Part shown: positions 1 to 9,445 of the stretch, piece by piece
How the letters are laid out: every line of letters starts with the position of its first letter
Position numbering within the stretch: the first letter of the stretch is position 1
Assembly (NCBI GenBank): GCA_044235425.1
Contig: JBIIHW010000005.1
Location: 62,001 to 126,000 of the forward strand
Length of the DNA stretch: 64,000 nucleotides
Direction: 5' to 3'
DNA from: JBJSXJ01 sp044235425
GTDB taxonomy: Bacteria > Planctomycetota > Planctomycetia > Pirellulales > Pirellulaceae
Translations under genes and position numbers: made by a program
The notes under the pieces: model-generated
What the model was told of the DNA's origin: nothing
What the model saw: the letters and a program-made list of their open reading frames with translations, nothing else
The model's database searches: none

Positions 1-323
1 GTGCCCTTCAGGTGAATCGGCAGAACCAACTCCACCGCTTCATCGGATGACACACGCGTCAAATCCAAGTGCAATACCTCGACGCCAAACGCGTCCCACT
101 GCACTTGCCGAATGAGCGCCGTTTCCTGCACGTCGCCCGCGAGATTGACCAGCCGTGCTCCATGGCGTACCGCCGCTCGCACCTGATCACCGGTAATTTC
201 CAGATTCACATTGCTCTGCTTGTGACCATAGAGCACCGCCGGCACCACGCCCTGATCGCGCAGCCGACGCATCCGCCGAGAACCTGATTGTTGGCGGAGC
301 TTTACTTGTAACGTATCCCTCAT
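1..323 (-). CDS. rplY: 50S ribosomal protein L25/Ctc family, partial (3' end beyond window)
   Basis: The minus-strand frame starts at ATG 321-323 and runs off the left edge. It gives about 107 residues beginning MRDTLQVKLRQQSGSRRMRR, followed by LRDQGVVPAVLYGHK. This is the N-terminal 5S rRNA-binding beta-barrel of the L25/Ctc family, with the typical 'G..PAVLYG' loop and a later 'HLDLTRV' strand. The protein binds 5S rRNA in the large subunit; in many bacteria a longer Ctc version is a general stress protein. Whether the C-terminal TL5/Ctc domain is present cannot be seen. The methionine aminopeptidase gene lies upstream on the same strand (124-bp gap), so co-transcription is possible. Confidence 0.9.
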   Translation of the reverse strand, partial: MRDTLQVKLRQQSGSRRMRRLRDQGVVPAVLYGHKQSNVNLEITGDQVRAAVRHGARLVNLAGDVQETALIRQVQWDAFGVEVLHLDLTRVSSDEAVELVLPIHLKG

Positions 324-447
324 CGACGGCCCTTCCGCATGACGATCCGCATGATTATTGAACACCGGGAAACCGCGTATTGTGCCAGAATCGGCGCCGA
401 ATTCAAGGGCAGTCTGACGGACTCCCCCGAGCTTTTCCCTGCCACCG

Positions 448-1245
448 CTAAAAACGACTGCCGGGAGCGGGACCCAGCGTGGTTTGAGTGAGAATTTCCG
501 GGCCCTTTTCGGTCATCAACACCGTATGCTCAAACTGCGCCGATAAGCGGCCATCTTTCGTACGGACCGTCCAGCCATCGCTCGGATCCAGCTTCGTGGC
601 GGCACCACCCGCGTTAATCATCGGCTCCACCGTAAAGCACACTCCGGGCGATAACCGCTCCCGACGCGACTGCTGAGTGGGAACATGGGGGATATTGGGC
701 GGCTGGTGAAAGAATTTTCCGAGCCCGTGACCGATGTATTCCGCCACCACCGAAAAGCCCCGCTTGGACGCCTCCGCCACTATCGCATCGCCAATGTCCG
801 AAATGAGCCCCTCCGGCCGCGCGGCCGCAATGCCGATGTACAGACAGTCAAAGGCACACTGCGTCAGCTGACGTGCCTCCGTCGAGACCTCCCCAATTAA
901 AAACGTCTCCGACTGATCGCCATGCCAACCCGCCACGATCGACGTGACATCCACATTCACAATGTCCCCGTCACGCAGCTCGTAGTCGCCCGGTATTCCA
1001 TGGCAGATCACTTCATTGACGCTGATGCAGCAACTACGCGGAAACCCATGGTAGCCCAAACAGGCCGGCACATGACCATGGTCCCGCGTATAGGCATTCA
1101 CCATCTCATCAATCTGAGCCGTTTTCACTCCGGCGCGCACCAGCGGGCGGACCGCATCGAGCAATTGAGCGTTGAATCGACCTGCAGCGCGCATCCCCTC
1201 ACGCTCGTCAGGCCCCAATCGAAACTTCTTCAGTGCGTGCAACAT
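448..1245 (-). CDS. map: Type I methionine aminopeptidase
   Basis: 265 aa. Removes the initiator methionine from nascent proteins in the cytoplasm. All five dimetal ligands of the pita-bread fold are visible: D99 (VNVDVT), D110 (GDQSETF), H173 (GHGLGKFFH), E207 (EPMI) and E239 (FEHTVL). The substrate-contacting His in CHGIP (about residue 82) is also there. There is no N-terminal zinc-finger extension, and length is normal for the short bacterial type. ATG 1243-1245 is the likely start although no strong Shine-Dalgarno precedes it. It lies upstream of the L25 gene on the same strand, so both belong to the translation machinery. Confidence 0.96.
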   Translation of the reverse strand: MLHALKKFRLGPDEREGMRAAGRFNAQLLDAVRPLVRAGVKTAQIDEMVNAYTRDHGHVPACLGYHGFPRSCCISVNEVICHGIPGDYELRDGDIVNVDVTSIVAGWHGDQSETFLIGEVSTEARQLTQCAFDCLYIGIAAARPEGLISDIGDAIVAEASKRGFSVVAEYIGHGLGKFFHQPPNIPHVPTQQSRRERLSPGVCFTVEPMINAGGAATKLDPSDGWTVRTKDGRLSAQFEHTVLMTEKGPEILTQTTLGPAPGSRF

Positions 1246-1390
1246 GAATTCGCGATGGCCCTCACCGCATAAGATTCGTTCCTCAGACGTGAACAGGATC
1301 CCCCGTCACGCTCACCCACCCCACAACTACTCTGTCAACCTAGCACGATTCACCATGCCTGTCACCTACGGCCCCGCTGCAGCTTCGAAG

Positions 1391-1419
1391 CGAACCCAGC
1401 ACGAACCCAGCACGAACCC
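1391..1419. repeat. 11-bp tandem repeat, about 2.6 copies
   Basis: Unit cgaacccagca repeated head to tail in the intergenic space upstream of map. Not coding. Confidence 0.6.
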
Positions 1420-1500
1420 GGGGCACTCCCGTGGCTGTCACGCCTGGCACGCGGGCTCTGTTTCGTACCGCGACAGGTCGACGATAAACGTGAACGGGTG

Positions 1501-1556
1501 TCTGAAGTCTGAGGTCTGAGGTCTGAAGTCTGAAGTCTGAAGTCTGAAGTCTGAAG
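1501..1556. repeat. Heptamer tandem array, 8 units
   Basis: Eight consecutive 7-bp units, TCTGAAG with two TCTGAGG variants, end immediately before the stop codon of the 1566-3185 gene. The 320-bp gap 1246-1565 holds only this array and the 11-bp repeat. Open frames crossing it are repeat artefacts. Confidence 0.9.
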
Positions 1557-1565
1557 CCGAAATTT

Positions 1566-3185
1566 TCAGCCGGTGACGGCGGGATCGGCGGCGGCGATGA
1601 CGGCAATCACTTCGCTAGCGGAACTGGCGCGACTGATCCGTTCGCGCACCAGTTCACTCGCCGCGACATGAGCGAGCTGAGCGAGGAAAAAGACTTGCAC
1701 CTGCGGTCGATCGGCGGGAGTAACGAGGAGAAAAACCAGGCGGACAGGCTGACCGGTGTGATTTTGCCGAGTGTCAAACTCGATGCCATTCACCGACTTG
1801 CCGAGTACCAGGAGGGCTTGGTTGAGTCCTGGGCAGCGGGCGTGAGGGATCGCAACCTGGTGTCCCACGGCGGTCGACATTTGCTGTTCGCGGGCGATCG
1901 CCAGAGCTGCCAGATCAACTCCGGGCGGGTAATTCTCGGGTGGAATTACGGCCGCCATTTCGCGGATGGCAGCCTGCGGCGTTTCGGCTGCCAGATCGAG
2001 GATCACGCCTCCGGCAGACAGAGCATCCTTCAAATAGAGCCGCGGGAGCCGCGGATATTCATCTTCGATTCGGCCCACGACTTCTTCGAGGATATCTTCG
2101 AGTGTAATGAGTCCCACGGGTCGACCGGACTCGATGACAACAGCCATGTTCGCGCCGTCCCCTTGCAGCCTTTGCATGACGACTTCGAGGTTACTATCGG
2201 GAGCAAAGTTAGGCAGCGGACGCAGCACTTTCGTCCAATCGCCCGCTTCGCCCGTCTGCACAATCAAATCCTTCATGAGCAGGTAATGACGTGGGACTCC
2301 GTCTGGTTCGACAACCGGATAACGGGAGTAGCGAGTTTCGGTGATAGCGCGCAGCACTTGTGCATGCGATTCACCACGATTGATGAAATGAACTTGGGAC
2401 CAAGGAATCATGGCCGCACTGACCGTCTGTTGTCCCAAGTCAAAAATATTTTCCAGGATGAGCATGCGGTTGAGGGAAAAACCTCCGCTGGTTTGGGCGG
2501 TGGAGAGCAACATGCGTAGCTCCTGCTCCGTGTGCGCCACATCGTGCCCTTCGGCGGCCAATCCAATCCACCCCAGCAGCAGATTGGAAGCGCCGTTGAG
2601 CAGTCGCATGGGTAGATAGAAGAGGATATAGAGCCAGCGGAGCGGGCGGGACAGGGAGAGGGTGAGTTCTTCGGGCCGCCGGATCGCCAGCGACTTCGGC
2701 GCCACCTCACCGATCAAAATATGCAACAGCGTGATCACAAAGAATGCTAAGGCAACGGAAAGTGTGTGAGTGGTACGGGAGGACCAGCCAACTTTGCCGA
2801 AGAGAAAATCAAGAATCGCGGCAAACGCGGGTTCACCCACCCAGCCCAACGCCAGGCTGGCAACGGTAATGCCCAGCTGAGTGGCGGAGAGATAGCCATC
2901 GAGATGAGTGAGGATGTGCCGTGCGGCTTGTGCACGAGCGTCACCCCGACGTGCCAGCTCTTCGATCCGACTGGCACGCACTTTCACAATCGAGAACTCG
3001 GCCAGCACGAAGAATCCGTTGATGGCGACCAGTGCCAAAGCGATTCCCATGTACAGCGGAGTTGCCCAAGTCAGGGGTTCCGCGGCCGATGCCCAGCAGA
3101 CAAATTCAAATTGTTCCACGGCAGAAAAAAGCCTGATGAAGAAGCAGTAAAGGATACGGGCGACACCCCGCCCAGCGTGATGCAC
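1566..3185 (-). CDS. CNNM/CBS (HlyC/CorC-type) membrane protein fused to a PTS EIIA domain
   Basis: 539 aa from a GTG start at 3185; ATG 3050 (residue 46) is an alternative start closer to the usual CNNM N-terminus. Order: CNNM/DUF21 transmembrane domain about 45-215 (NGFFVLAEF, LGITVASLALGWVGEPA), a CBS pair about 235-370 ending in the typical GLITLEDILEEVVGRIEDE, then about 380-530 a domain matching PTS EIIA of the fructose/PtsN type. That domain has 'REQQMSTAVGHQVAIPHAR', with the phosphorylatable His in IPHAR. CNNM proteins are linked to Mg2+/divalent cation export. In usual family members the C-terminus is a small CorC/HlyC domain; here it seems to be replaced by EIIA. Coupling of transport to phosphorelay state is inferred. 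No other PTS gene is in the window. Confidence 0.85.
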   Translation of the reverse strand: MHHAGRGVARILYCFFIRLFSAVEQFEFVCWASAAEPLTWATPLYMGIALALVAINGFFVLAEFSIVKVRASRIEELARRGDARAQAARHILTHLDGYLSATQLGITVASLALGWVGEPAFAAILDFLFGKVGWSSRTTHTLSVALAFFVITLLHILIGEVAPKSLAIRRPEELTLSLSRPLRWLYILFYLPMRLLNGASNLLLGWIGLAAEGHDVAHTEQELRMLLSTAQTSGGFSLNRMLILENIFDLGQQTVSAAMIPWSQVHFINRGESHAQVLRAITETRYSRYPVVEPDGVPRHYLLMKDLIVQTGEAGDWTKVLRPLPNFAPDSNLEVVMQRLQGDGANMAVVIESGRPVGLITLEDILEEVVGRIEDEYPRLPRLYLKDALSAGGVILDLAAETPQAAIREMAAVIPPENYPPGVDLAALAIAREQQMSTAVGHQVAIPHARCPGLNQALLVLGKSVNGIEFDTRQNHTGQPVRLVFLLVTPADRPQVQVFFLAQLAHVAASELVRERISRASSASEVIAVIAAADPAVTG

Positions 3186-3246
3186 CTGCTATAAGGTACT
3201 CATTTGCGCCCCAAGGCAACAGACTCGACACCTGCCGCCATGCGAC

Positions 3247-4218
3247 TCACCGCGGTGCGAGCCAGCGCGCGTCATGTCCGCGCGCTCGAAGATGGTCGGC
3301 AAATTCCGCTGGACCATGCAGGCAGTAAATCTTTTTGGGAGCGACCCGTTCCACACATTCCAGGAGTTCCCCAAAGTCGGCGTGATCCGAAAATGGCAGC
3401 GCATAGTCCACTCCCAGACGCTCCCGAGCTGCTGGTCGCAGCGCCCAGCCCGTGAGCGCGACGGTGACGATCGCCCGCGGTAATTGGGCTCGAGCCGCGG
3501 CATGCTGCGTCGGTGGCATCACAACGACGTACGGTGAGTCGTCTCGAGCGATTGACTCACCCTCATACCGCTCACACGGCCCGACCTCCCAGCCCAACTC
3601 GCGATACAACTCACTCACCTCGTAAATCCGCGGATGCTGTCGGACCGCAATCGACTGTTCGGTCAGCAGCCGCGTGATTTCCTGGCTCTTGCCGAGCGTG
3701 TAGGTGAACAGGACAGGGGTGAGTCGAGCCGCCCAGGCGCGGCGCAGGATCCCCAGCAGTTCACTCAGCACCATCTCTCGCGGCGGCATCTGATAGCTGG
3801 GCTGACCAAATGTGCATTCCATCACCAGGGTGTCAGCCTGTGGGGGACTGGCCAGTTCCGCCGTCCGCGCCGGACGCAAACGAAAATCGCCCGTATACAG
3901 CAGCGATTCGCTCGGCCCTTCAATCTTGAGCATGGCCGCTCCCAGCACGTGCCCGGCCGGAAAGGTCGTCAGCCGGTAATCGCCCCACGTCAGCGGCTGG
4001 CCATACGCCAGCTCACGCACCAACCGCCGACTTCCACTGGCCGCTGCGCCGTACCGCCAGCGATAAAATCGAGCGGTCGCGGGCGTGCAGTAGGCGAGTT
4101 CATGCGGAGCCATGTGATCGGCATGCGCATGAGAAATAAAACCACGCGGCTGCCGACGAGGGATATCCAGCGCCAAATCGAGCGCCGTGATTTTGATCCC
4201 TCGATCCAGATGAAACAT
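3247..4218 (-). CDS. MBL-fold exonuclease, ligase-associated DNA exonuclease-like
   Basis: 323 aa metallo-beta-lactamase-fold nuclease. The metal-binding motif HAHADHMAPH is near residue 30, followed by 'TGDFRLRPA' (ligand D), 'VMECTFG', and late 'PFSDHADF' and 'CLHGPAEFADHL' motifs. This is the pattern of the RNA/DNA-processing MBL family whose bacterial members are often encoded with ATP-dependent DNA ligases and called ligase-associated DNA exonucleases. No ligase gene is in view, so a DNA repair role is by family only. It starts 21 bp after the stop of the large cytochrome gene and is probably co-transcribed with it. Confidence 0.8.
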   Translation of the reverse strand: MFHLDRGIKITALDLALDIPRRQPRGFISHAHADHMAPHELAYCTPATARFYRWRYGAAASGSRRLVRELAYGQPLTWGDYRLTTFPAGHVLGAAMLKIEGPSESLLYTGDFRLRPARTAELASPPQADTLVMECTFGQPSYQMPPREMVLSELLGILRRAWAARLTPVLFTYTLGKSQEITRLLTEQSIAVRQHPRIYEVSELYRELGWEVGPCERYEGESIARDDSPYVVVMPPTQHAAARAQLPRAIVTVALTGWALRPAARERLGVDYALPFSDHADFGELLECVERVAPKKIYCLHGPAEFADHLRARGHDARWLAPR

Positions 4219-4239
4219 GGAAGCCTCCCGACTCCCACC

Positions 4240-7200
4240 TCATTTCCCCGTGACGAAATCCAGTTTCACCGGGCTGCTGGCCGACTCCACCAATTCCACT
4301 CGCAGCGGCTGCGTGTAAACCGACTGATTCACGGCGACGGTGATGGTGTGCAGCCCCGTGGTCAGTTCGAGTGGCAGGTCGGCAGCCGACACCGGTGTCG
4401 GCTTGCCATCCAGCCACAACGCCAACCCCTTGAACTCGCCCAATCGCAGCGTCGCCACTCCAGGCTGCGACACTTCCACCTGGAACCGCAAGAACGTCGT
4501 GGGATTGTTGTTCGTGTGAATATGGAACTTCGGCAGATCGCCCAGCGGCAGATCACCTTGCACTCGACTGTAAGCCGGTTCCCAAACAAGTTCCGGGCGC
4601 TCCTGAGCGGCCGAATCATGGCTGGTACGATCCAGTAAATGATGTGCCTCGCGGGTGAAGACGAGCGATTGCCAGCGACGCACGACTCGCGCACGTCCCA
4701 CCGCATACTCGCCGCCCACCTTTCCCAGCTCCGACAGAAACCGGACCAGGTCCACCAGCTCTTGACGCGTGAGTGCGTCGATCGCGCCATCCGGCATCAG
4801 CGAGCGACCGTCGCGCTTTTGCTCGATCGACGCCGTGGGAATCGTGATCAAGCGATCTTCCGCATCGCGAACCACCAGCTCCGTTTTGGACTCGCGCGCC
4901 ACGATCCCGGTGATCACTTTTCCTTCGTCCGTTTCAACCAGCACGGAGTGATAGTTTTCCTTGACCTTCTTGTTTGGTTCGAGCAGCGATTCAACAAGGT
5001 AATCGACCGGAGCGCTGGCTCCGATACTGACCAAGTCCGGCCCCACTTTTCCGCCCGCTCCGCCCACGGCATGGCATTTCATGCACTGCAGATCTTTGCG
5101 GCGGAAAACCGCTTCACCGCGTGCCGGATTGCCACTTGTCGCCGCTTCGGCCACCAGAGCTTGCGACAGTTCCGGCGTGAGCTTCCAGCCACCCGCCGTC
5201 AAACCGCCCGCCTGCCGGAGAGACTCGACGAGTTCCGGTGACGGGACAGCGGCGGCCTGAGCGGCGCGAACGGCCAGTCGAGCAACATCGGGCGACAACT
5301 TCACGGCACTCACCGCGCCTCCCAGCGCCGTGGCTCCATTCTTTTGAGCCAGCAAGTTACTGACGACTTCGATCGGATCGACATCCTTGCGTCCCTCGGC
5401 CAGCAGCACGGCAGCTCGCTGAGCCGCTCGTGGCAGATCCAAATTCACCAGCATCGCAATCGCTTTCACGCGTTCGCTGGCTGGTCGAGCGGTATCGGTG
5501 AGCTGCGTGAGCAGTTCGATGCTGGCGGCGCCGCCCAGCTGAGCGATACCTTCCATGGCGGCCTGCGATAAGGCGACCTGTTCGGCCGTCGCTTCTCGCG
5601 GCGCTCCCAGAGCCCACTGCTGGAGCTGTTCCCGATGCGCGGCCAGTTTCCAGACTCCCACCGCTCGCGCCGCCGCCGCACGCACCGCACCATCCTCACT
5701 GCCAAACAATCCCGCCACGCGATTCAGATCGCCTTCCGGATTGGTTTTGCGACGAAGCGAAGTTTCGACGAGTGCGTTGAGCAGAGAGGCCTTCGCCGTG
5801 GGGGTGAGCATCGAATCCTTGTTCACCACAAGTTCGAACACATTGCCTAGTTCCTTCGGCCCGCCCAGGGAAGCGATAAGCGACAAGATGCTGTCCACGC
5901 GATCGGCCGAAATTTTATTCTTGCGAATCAAATCGAGCAGCGGTGCGACCACACCTGGCGATTCCACCGCCTTCAAGGCGAACGTCAGATGATCGACATT
6001 GCCCCCCAAGTCCGTCCGTCCATCCCGCACCGCGGGCAACCAAATCGGCTCCAGATCGCGCATCGTCTGCCAAACCGCAAAATCCAGAAAACGATCCAGT
6101 GGCTGATCGAGCACTCGCAGCGCCAGCGTGGCAGCCTCCACGGTCGGTACCAAAGCAAGCGCACGGACGGCTTCCAATCGCACGCGCGGATGGCTGTCCG
6201 CCACTCCGGCACGCAGCAGTTCCAGCGGCGCGGTAAGCCGAGGTAACCATAGCGACGTCACACGCACGGCCGCTGCACGCACGCGATGGTCGGGCGAATG
6301 ACAAAGCTCTTCCAGCAATCCCGGTTCAACCACTTCCAGATTTTGATAAGTCCAAAGGGCTTCCAGACGATGATGCTCTCGGTTGGGATCATCGGCAGGG
6401 AGAGCGGCCACCCAAGCTTTGAGTGCTGGTACGACCGCGGCGGGCCCACGCTGCTTGAGCTGCAGCTTGGCATGTAACCGCACCCATTCCTCTTCCGCCT
6501 TCAAATGATTCAGTAACTCGGGAACTGCCGCATCGGTCAGCTTGGGCATTTTGGTCGTTGGTCGGCCCTTCGCCGTCACTCGCCAAATACGACCATGCAC
6601 GTGATCGCGCCGCGGATCTCGGAAATCAACTTCACCATGCTGAATGATGGGGTTGTACCAGTCGGCGATATAGATCGCACCGTCGGGTCCCATCTTTACA
6701 TCGATGGGACGAAACGCCGGGTGGTTCGACTTGATCACTTCCACTTCCTGTCGCGACGAATAGCCCGAGCCATCCTCGGTCACGACAAAGCGACAGACGC
6801 GATGAGCGCGGAAGTCGTTCGTAATCATGTTGCCCTGCCAGTCCGCCGGCAGGTGCCCGCCTCCGACAATTTCCAGTCCGCAATGTTTAGGACTGCCGGG
6901 ATTGAGCCCGTTGATAATTCGTTTTGCACCCACTGCGGTGAAAAACACGGAGCCGGGGAAAACGTAGTTGATCCCTTCGCCGTAAGCCCCATCAGTGGCA
7001 AAGCTCTGGCCCCAACGATCAAAGTGATGTCCCCAGGAGTTGACGAAACCATAGCAGAGAATATCGAGCTGCAGGTTTTCGGGACGGAAACGCCAGATAC
7101 CGCCACCGTTAAGATGTTTCACGCCGTAAGGAGTTTCCACATGACTGTGAATGTAGATCGACTGATTCATGTAAATGCAGCCGTCATGACCCCAGCGCAG

Positions 7201-7740
7201 CGAGTGCAATAGGTGGTGCGTGTCCTCCGTGCCAAATCCGGACAAGACGATGCGGGATGTATCCGCTTTTCCGTCCCCATCGGTGTCCTTCAAATGCAAC
7301 AGCTCCGTGCTGTTCACGACGTAGACACCGCCATCGCCCGGCAAAACTCCGGTCGGAATCAACAGCCCGTCAGCGAACACCGTCGTCTTGTCGGCCTTGC
7401 CATCGCCATCGGTATCTTCCAGCACGAGCACTTTGTCGGTCGCTTCCTGACCCGGCTTAATCTGCGGATAGACCTCGCTGCTGGCCACCCACAATCGTCC
7501 GCGTTCATCAAAGTTCATGCCGATCGGCTTGGCCATGAGCGGATCGCCCGCCCACAAATTCACTTCAAAACCGTCGGGGACAATAAACGTTTTGCGTTCG
7601 AGTTCCGGATCGGGATCGGGAATGTTTTTAAGATCGCGCTGCGCCCAAAGTGCCGTGGGAGCCAGCAGCAGGCTGAGCGTCATGGTCAGCACCAAAGATC
7701 GACCAGCAGAAACCAAGCGGAAGCTAGGAATTACTATCAT
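4240..7740 (-). CDS. PVC-type membrane-bound dehydrogenase / HEAT-repeat / cytochrome c protein
   Basis: 1,166 aa, exported (hydrophobic signal about residues 10-33 ending in ALWAQ). Order: residues about 40-400 form a beta-propeller dehydrogenase domain (TIGR02604-like: 'VPDGFEVNLWAGDPL', 'FDERGRLWVA', 'IYIADWYNPI'). About 405-830 is rich in helical HEAT-like repeats. A heme c site QCMKCH lies near residue 883, inside a Pirellula/Verrucomicrobium heme-binding domain (TIGR02603-like: 'KVGPDLVSIG', 'SLMPDGAIDALTRQEL'). A beta-rich C-terminal module of about 110 residues follows. The expected role is periplasmic oxidation of an organic (probably sugar-derived) substrate with electron transfer through the heme; the substrate cannot be read. 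The MBL exonuclease gene follows after 21 bp. Confidence 0.9.
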   Translation of the reverse strand: MIVIPSFRLVSAGRSLVLTMTLSLLLAPTALWAQRDLKNIPDPDPELERKTFIVPDGFEVNLWAGDPLMAKPIGMNFDERGRLWVASSEVYPQIKPGQEATDKVLVLEDTDGDGKADKTTVFADGLLIPTGVLPGDGGVYVVNSTELLHLKDTDGDGKADTSRIVLSGFGTEDTHHLLHSLRWGHDGCIYMNQSIYIHSHVETPYGVKHLNGGGIWRFRPENLQLDILCYGFVNSWGHHFDRWGQSFATDGAYGEGINYVFPGSVFFTAVGAKRIINGLNPGSPKHCGLEIVGGGHLPADWQGNMITNDFRAHRVCRFVVTEDGSGYSSRQEVEVIKSNHPAFRPIDVKMGPDGAIYIADWYNPIIQHGEVDFRDPRRDHVHGRIWRVTAKGRPTTKMPKLTDAAVPELLNHLKAEEEWVRLHAKLQLKQRGPAAVVPALKAWVAALPADDPNREHHRLEALWTYQNLEVVEPGLLEELCHSPDHRVRAAAVRVTSLWLPRLTAPLELLRAGVADSHPRVRLEAVRALALVPTVEAATLALRVLDQPLDRFLDFAVWQTMRDLEPIWLPAVRDGRTDLGGNVDHLTFALKAVESPGVVAPLLDLIRKNKISADRVDSILSLIASLGGPKELGNVFELVVNKDSMLTPTAKASLLNALVETSLRRKTNPEGDLNRVAGLFGSEDGAVRAAAARAVGVWKLAAHREQLQQWALGAPREATAEQVALSQAAMEGIAQLGGAASIELLTQLTDTARPASERVKAIAMLVNLDLPRAAQRAAVLLAEGRKDVDPIEVVSNLLAQKNGATALGGAVSAVKLSPDVARLAVRAAQAAAVPSPELVESLRQAGGLTAGGWKLTPELSQALVAEAATSGNPARGEAVFRRKDLQCMKCHAVGGAGGKVGPDLVSIGASAPVDYLVESLLEPNKKVKENYHSVLVETDEGKVITGIVARESKTELVVRDAEDRLITIPTASIEQKRDGRSLMPDGAIDALTRQELVDLVRFLSELGKVGGEYAVGRARVVRRWQSLVFTREAHHLLDRTSHDSAAQERPELVWEPAYSRVQGDLPLGDLPKFHIHTNNNPTTFLRFQVEVSQPGVATLRLGEFKGLALWLDGKPTPVSAADLPLELTTGLHTITVAVNQSVYTQPLRVELVESASSPVKLDFVTGK

Positions 7741-7896
7741 AATGACAACTCTTAGGTCCCAACAAAACGGGGAATTTAAGGCTTGAAATGAGCAAGGAAT
7801 TCGACAGGCAACGATCAGGGATTAGATGACGCAGGAAAACAAACTAAACAAGCTACCGGACCGTTAACGGCGAGTTCACGGGTACCGACCGTGCGC

Positions 7897-9285
7897 CTAC
7901 GGGGTGGCGCGCAGTTCGAACCCGCGCGCTACCGGCCTTCGCAGCTCGGCAATCTTCTGTTCGCGACCGGCCACCAGCGGATCGAACTGTGGAATTTCAA
8001 CCGCATTATTTCCCTGTTCATGTTTGCGGAACAAAAACAGATAGGTTTCGTTCTGCGGACGATAGCGATGGAAATAGAGCACGTTCTTGTCATAGATCTC
8101 GCGGCGCAGCTGTTCGGCCTGTTCACGATCAGCAGCAATTTCAAAGCGCACGCCGGCAGCCCACGCGTCGTGCTCAGCCGTCTTCACCACCTTGTCGTCG
8201 ATCCGCAGCTCATACATGCCGCGAGGTAAGCCTTCCACCTTGAGCACGGCGTCTTGTTGTGGCAGCGTGAGCGGTCGAGCCGTTGAGACTTTGAGCCCGT
8301 TGGGGCCTGGCTGACGATTTTCGTAGACGGGTGGCAGTGGCAACTGCCGAGCGGTCGCGCGGAACGTCACGCCCCGCTCCGTCTTCTTCAGATTCTCAAC
8401 CGCGACGCCAGCGGCACGATTCGTATCCTTCCCCAAATCAATCGCGACCGTCCACTCGGGCAAGGCGACCCCGAGCCGCTCGGCCACACGCTGCGCGACA
8501 ACGGCCTGGCCCAGTTCCGACACGTGCAGTCCGTTTTCGGTGAGAAGCTGCGGACGAGCTTCCGCCGCGCCGGTGGCGGACAGGCTGAAGGGGCGCGTGA
8601 TGGTGTCAAACAGGTCGTAATAAGCCAGTTTCCGCTCCGCAGCAAATTGCTGCAGTGCGTCGCAGTACTGCCGCAACTGCTGGTTGTAGGTTGTCGGATC
8701 TGGCAGCGGCGCGGGAAGCTTTTCCCGCGCGGCCGGCGACCAGATCACAATCTTGGCATTGGCGGGCTGGAGTGCATCGACGAGTCGTCCCAGGCCGGCG
8801 ATGAAAGGAGCAAGTCCGGCAGGACCGGCATACGCTTCATTCGCTCCATAGTTCAGCACGATGATGGTTGGCTTAGCGTCAAGCGTGTCTTTGACGAGTC
8901 GCTTGAAGCCGTCGGCAGGTCCACCAAAGACCGCTCGAGCATCCCCCTGCACCGTATCGCCACTCCAGCCCAAGTTGCGGAAGCTGATCGCGCGATCATA
9001 GTGAGCGGCGGTGAGGAGCGTTTCCAGATGGCCATACACCTGCAGCCGTTCCACCATGGTGCCACCGAGCAGCACGACGCGATCGCCGTCACGCAGTTCC
9101 AGCGGGCTGGTCGGCGAGGCACTGGTGGGGGCGACCGCCGTTTGTGCCGCAGCTGTTTGTGCCGCAGCTGTTTGAGCGGCAGCCGTTTGAGCTTGCGCCG
9201 CAGCCGGGTGGCCCGTCAAGGCGGTGGCGGCGAGCAGCAGGGAACTGGCGGTGAGCAGTCGTCGAGCGTGAACGCTGTGGGGCAT
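7897..9285 (-). CDS. Secreted SGNH/GDSL-hydrolase-like protein lacking the nucleophile motif
   Basis: 462 aa from ATG 9285, which has AGGTG about 10 bp upstream and begins directly with a signal peptide (MPHSVHARRLLTASS...GHPAAAQ); a longer frame to 9519 adds no recognisable sequence. Mature protein: AAAQT repeats (15-bp DNA units), then an SGNH-type core (VVLLGGTMVERLQVYG about 70-85, 'NLGWSGDT' block II, 'VLNYGANEAY' block III, 'GLHVSELG' block V). The usual GDS nucleophile motif is replaced by GGT, so classical Ser-esterase activity is doubtful, while the Gly, Asn and His blocks survive. The C-terminal 200 residues are a separate beta-rich region. Related planctomycete proteins often occur near cytochrome/dehydrogenase proteins, as here. 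Confidence 0.8.
   Translation of the reverse strand: MPHSVHARRLLTASSLLLAATALTGHPAAAQAQTAAAQTAAAQTAAAQTAVAPTSASPTSPLELRDGDRVVLLGGTMVERLQVYGHLETLLTAAHYDRAISFRNLGWSGDTVQGDARAVFGGPADGFKRLVKDTLDAKPTIIVLNYGANEAYAGPAGLAPFIAGLGRLVDALQPANAKIVIWSPAAREKLPAPLPDPTTYNQQLRQYCDALQQFAAERKLAYYDLFDTITRPFSLSATGAAEARPQLLTENGLHVSELGQAVVAQRVAERLGVALPEWTVAIDLGKDTNRAAGVAVENLKKTERGVTFRATARQLPLPPVYENRQPGPNGLKVSTARPLTLPQQDAVLKVEGLPRGMYELRIDDKVVKTAEHDAWAAGVRFEIAADREQAEQLRREIYDKNVLYFHRYRPQNETYLFLFRKHEQGNNAVEIPQFDPLVAGREQKIAELRRPVARGFELRATP
9140..9191. repeat. In-frame 15-bp minisatellite (AAAQT)
   Basis: Three to four 15-bp units (gtttgtgccgcagct and variants) code for AAAQT repeats just after the signal peptide of the SGNH-like protein. 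Confidence 0.85.
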
Positions 9286-9445
9286 AGGGCACCTGCAAGA
9301 GGAAAGGTGAGAGGGGCTGATCGGCACCCTGGGGCAACCTCGACAGGCGTGGTGCCCCGACCGAATCAACCGCATGTGCGGCGCCCGATCGATCGCTCGA
9401 TCGGGCGTAGAATCATAGCGTGCAACGCAACGCTGGAGGCCGCGT

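Noticed and set aside
1340..1606. 88-aa minus-strand frame over the heptamer array
   Set aside because: Translates the repeat and overlaps the 3' end of the CNNM-EIIA gene.
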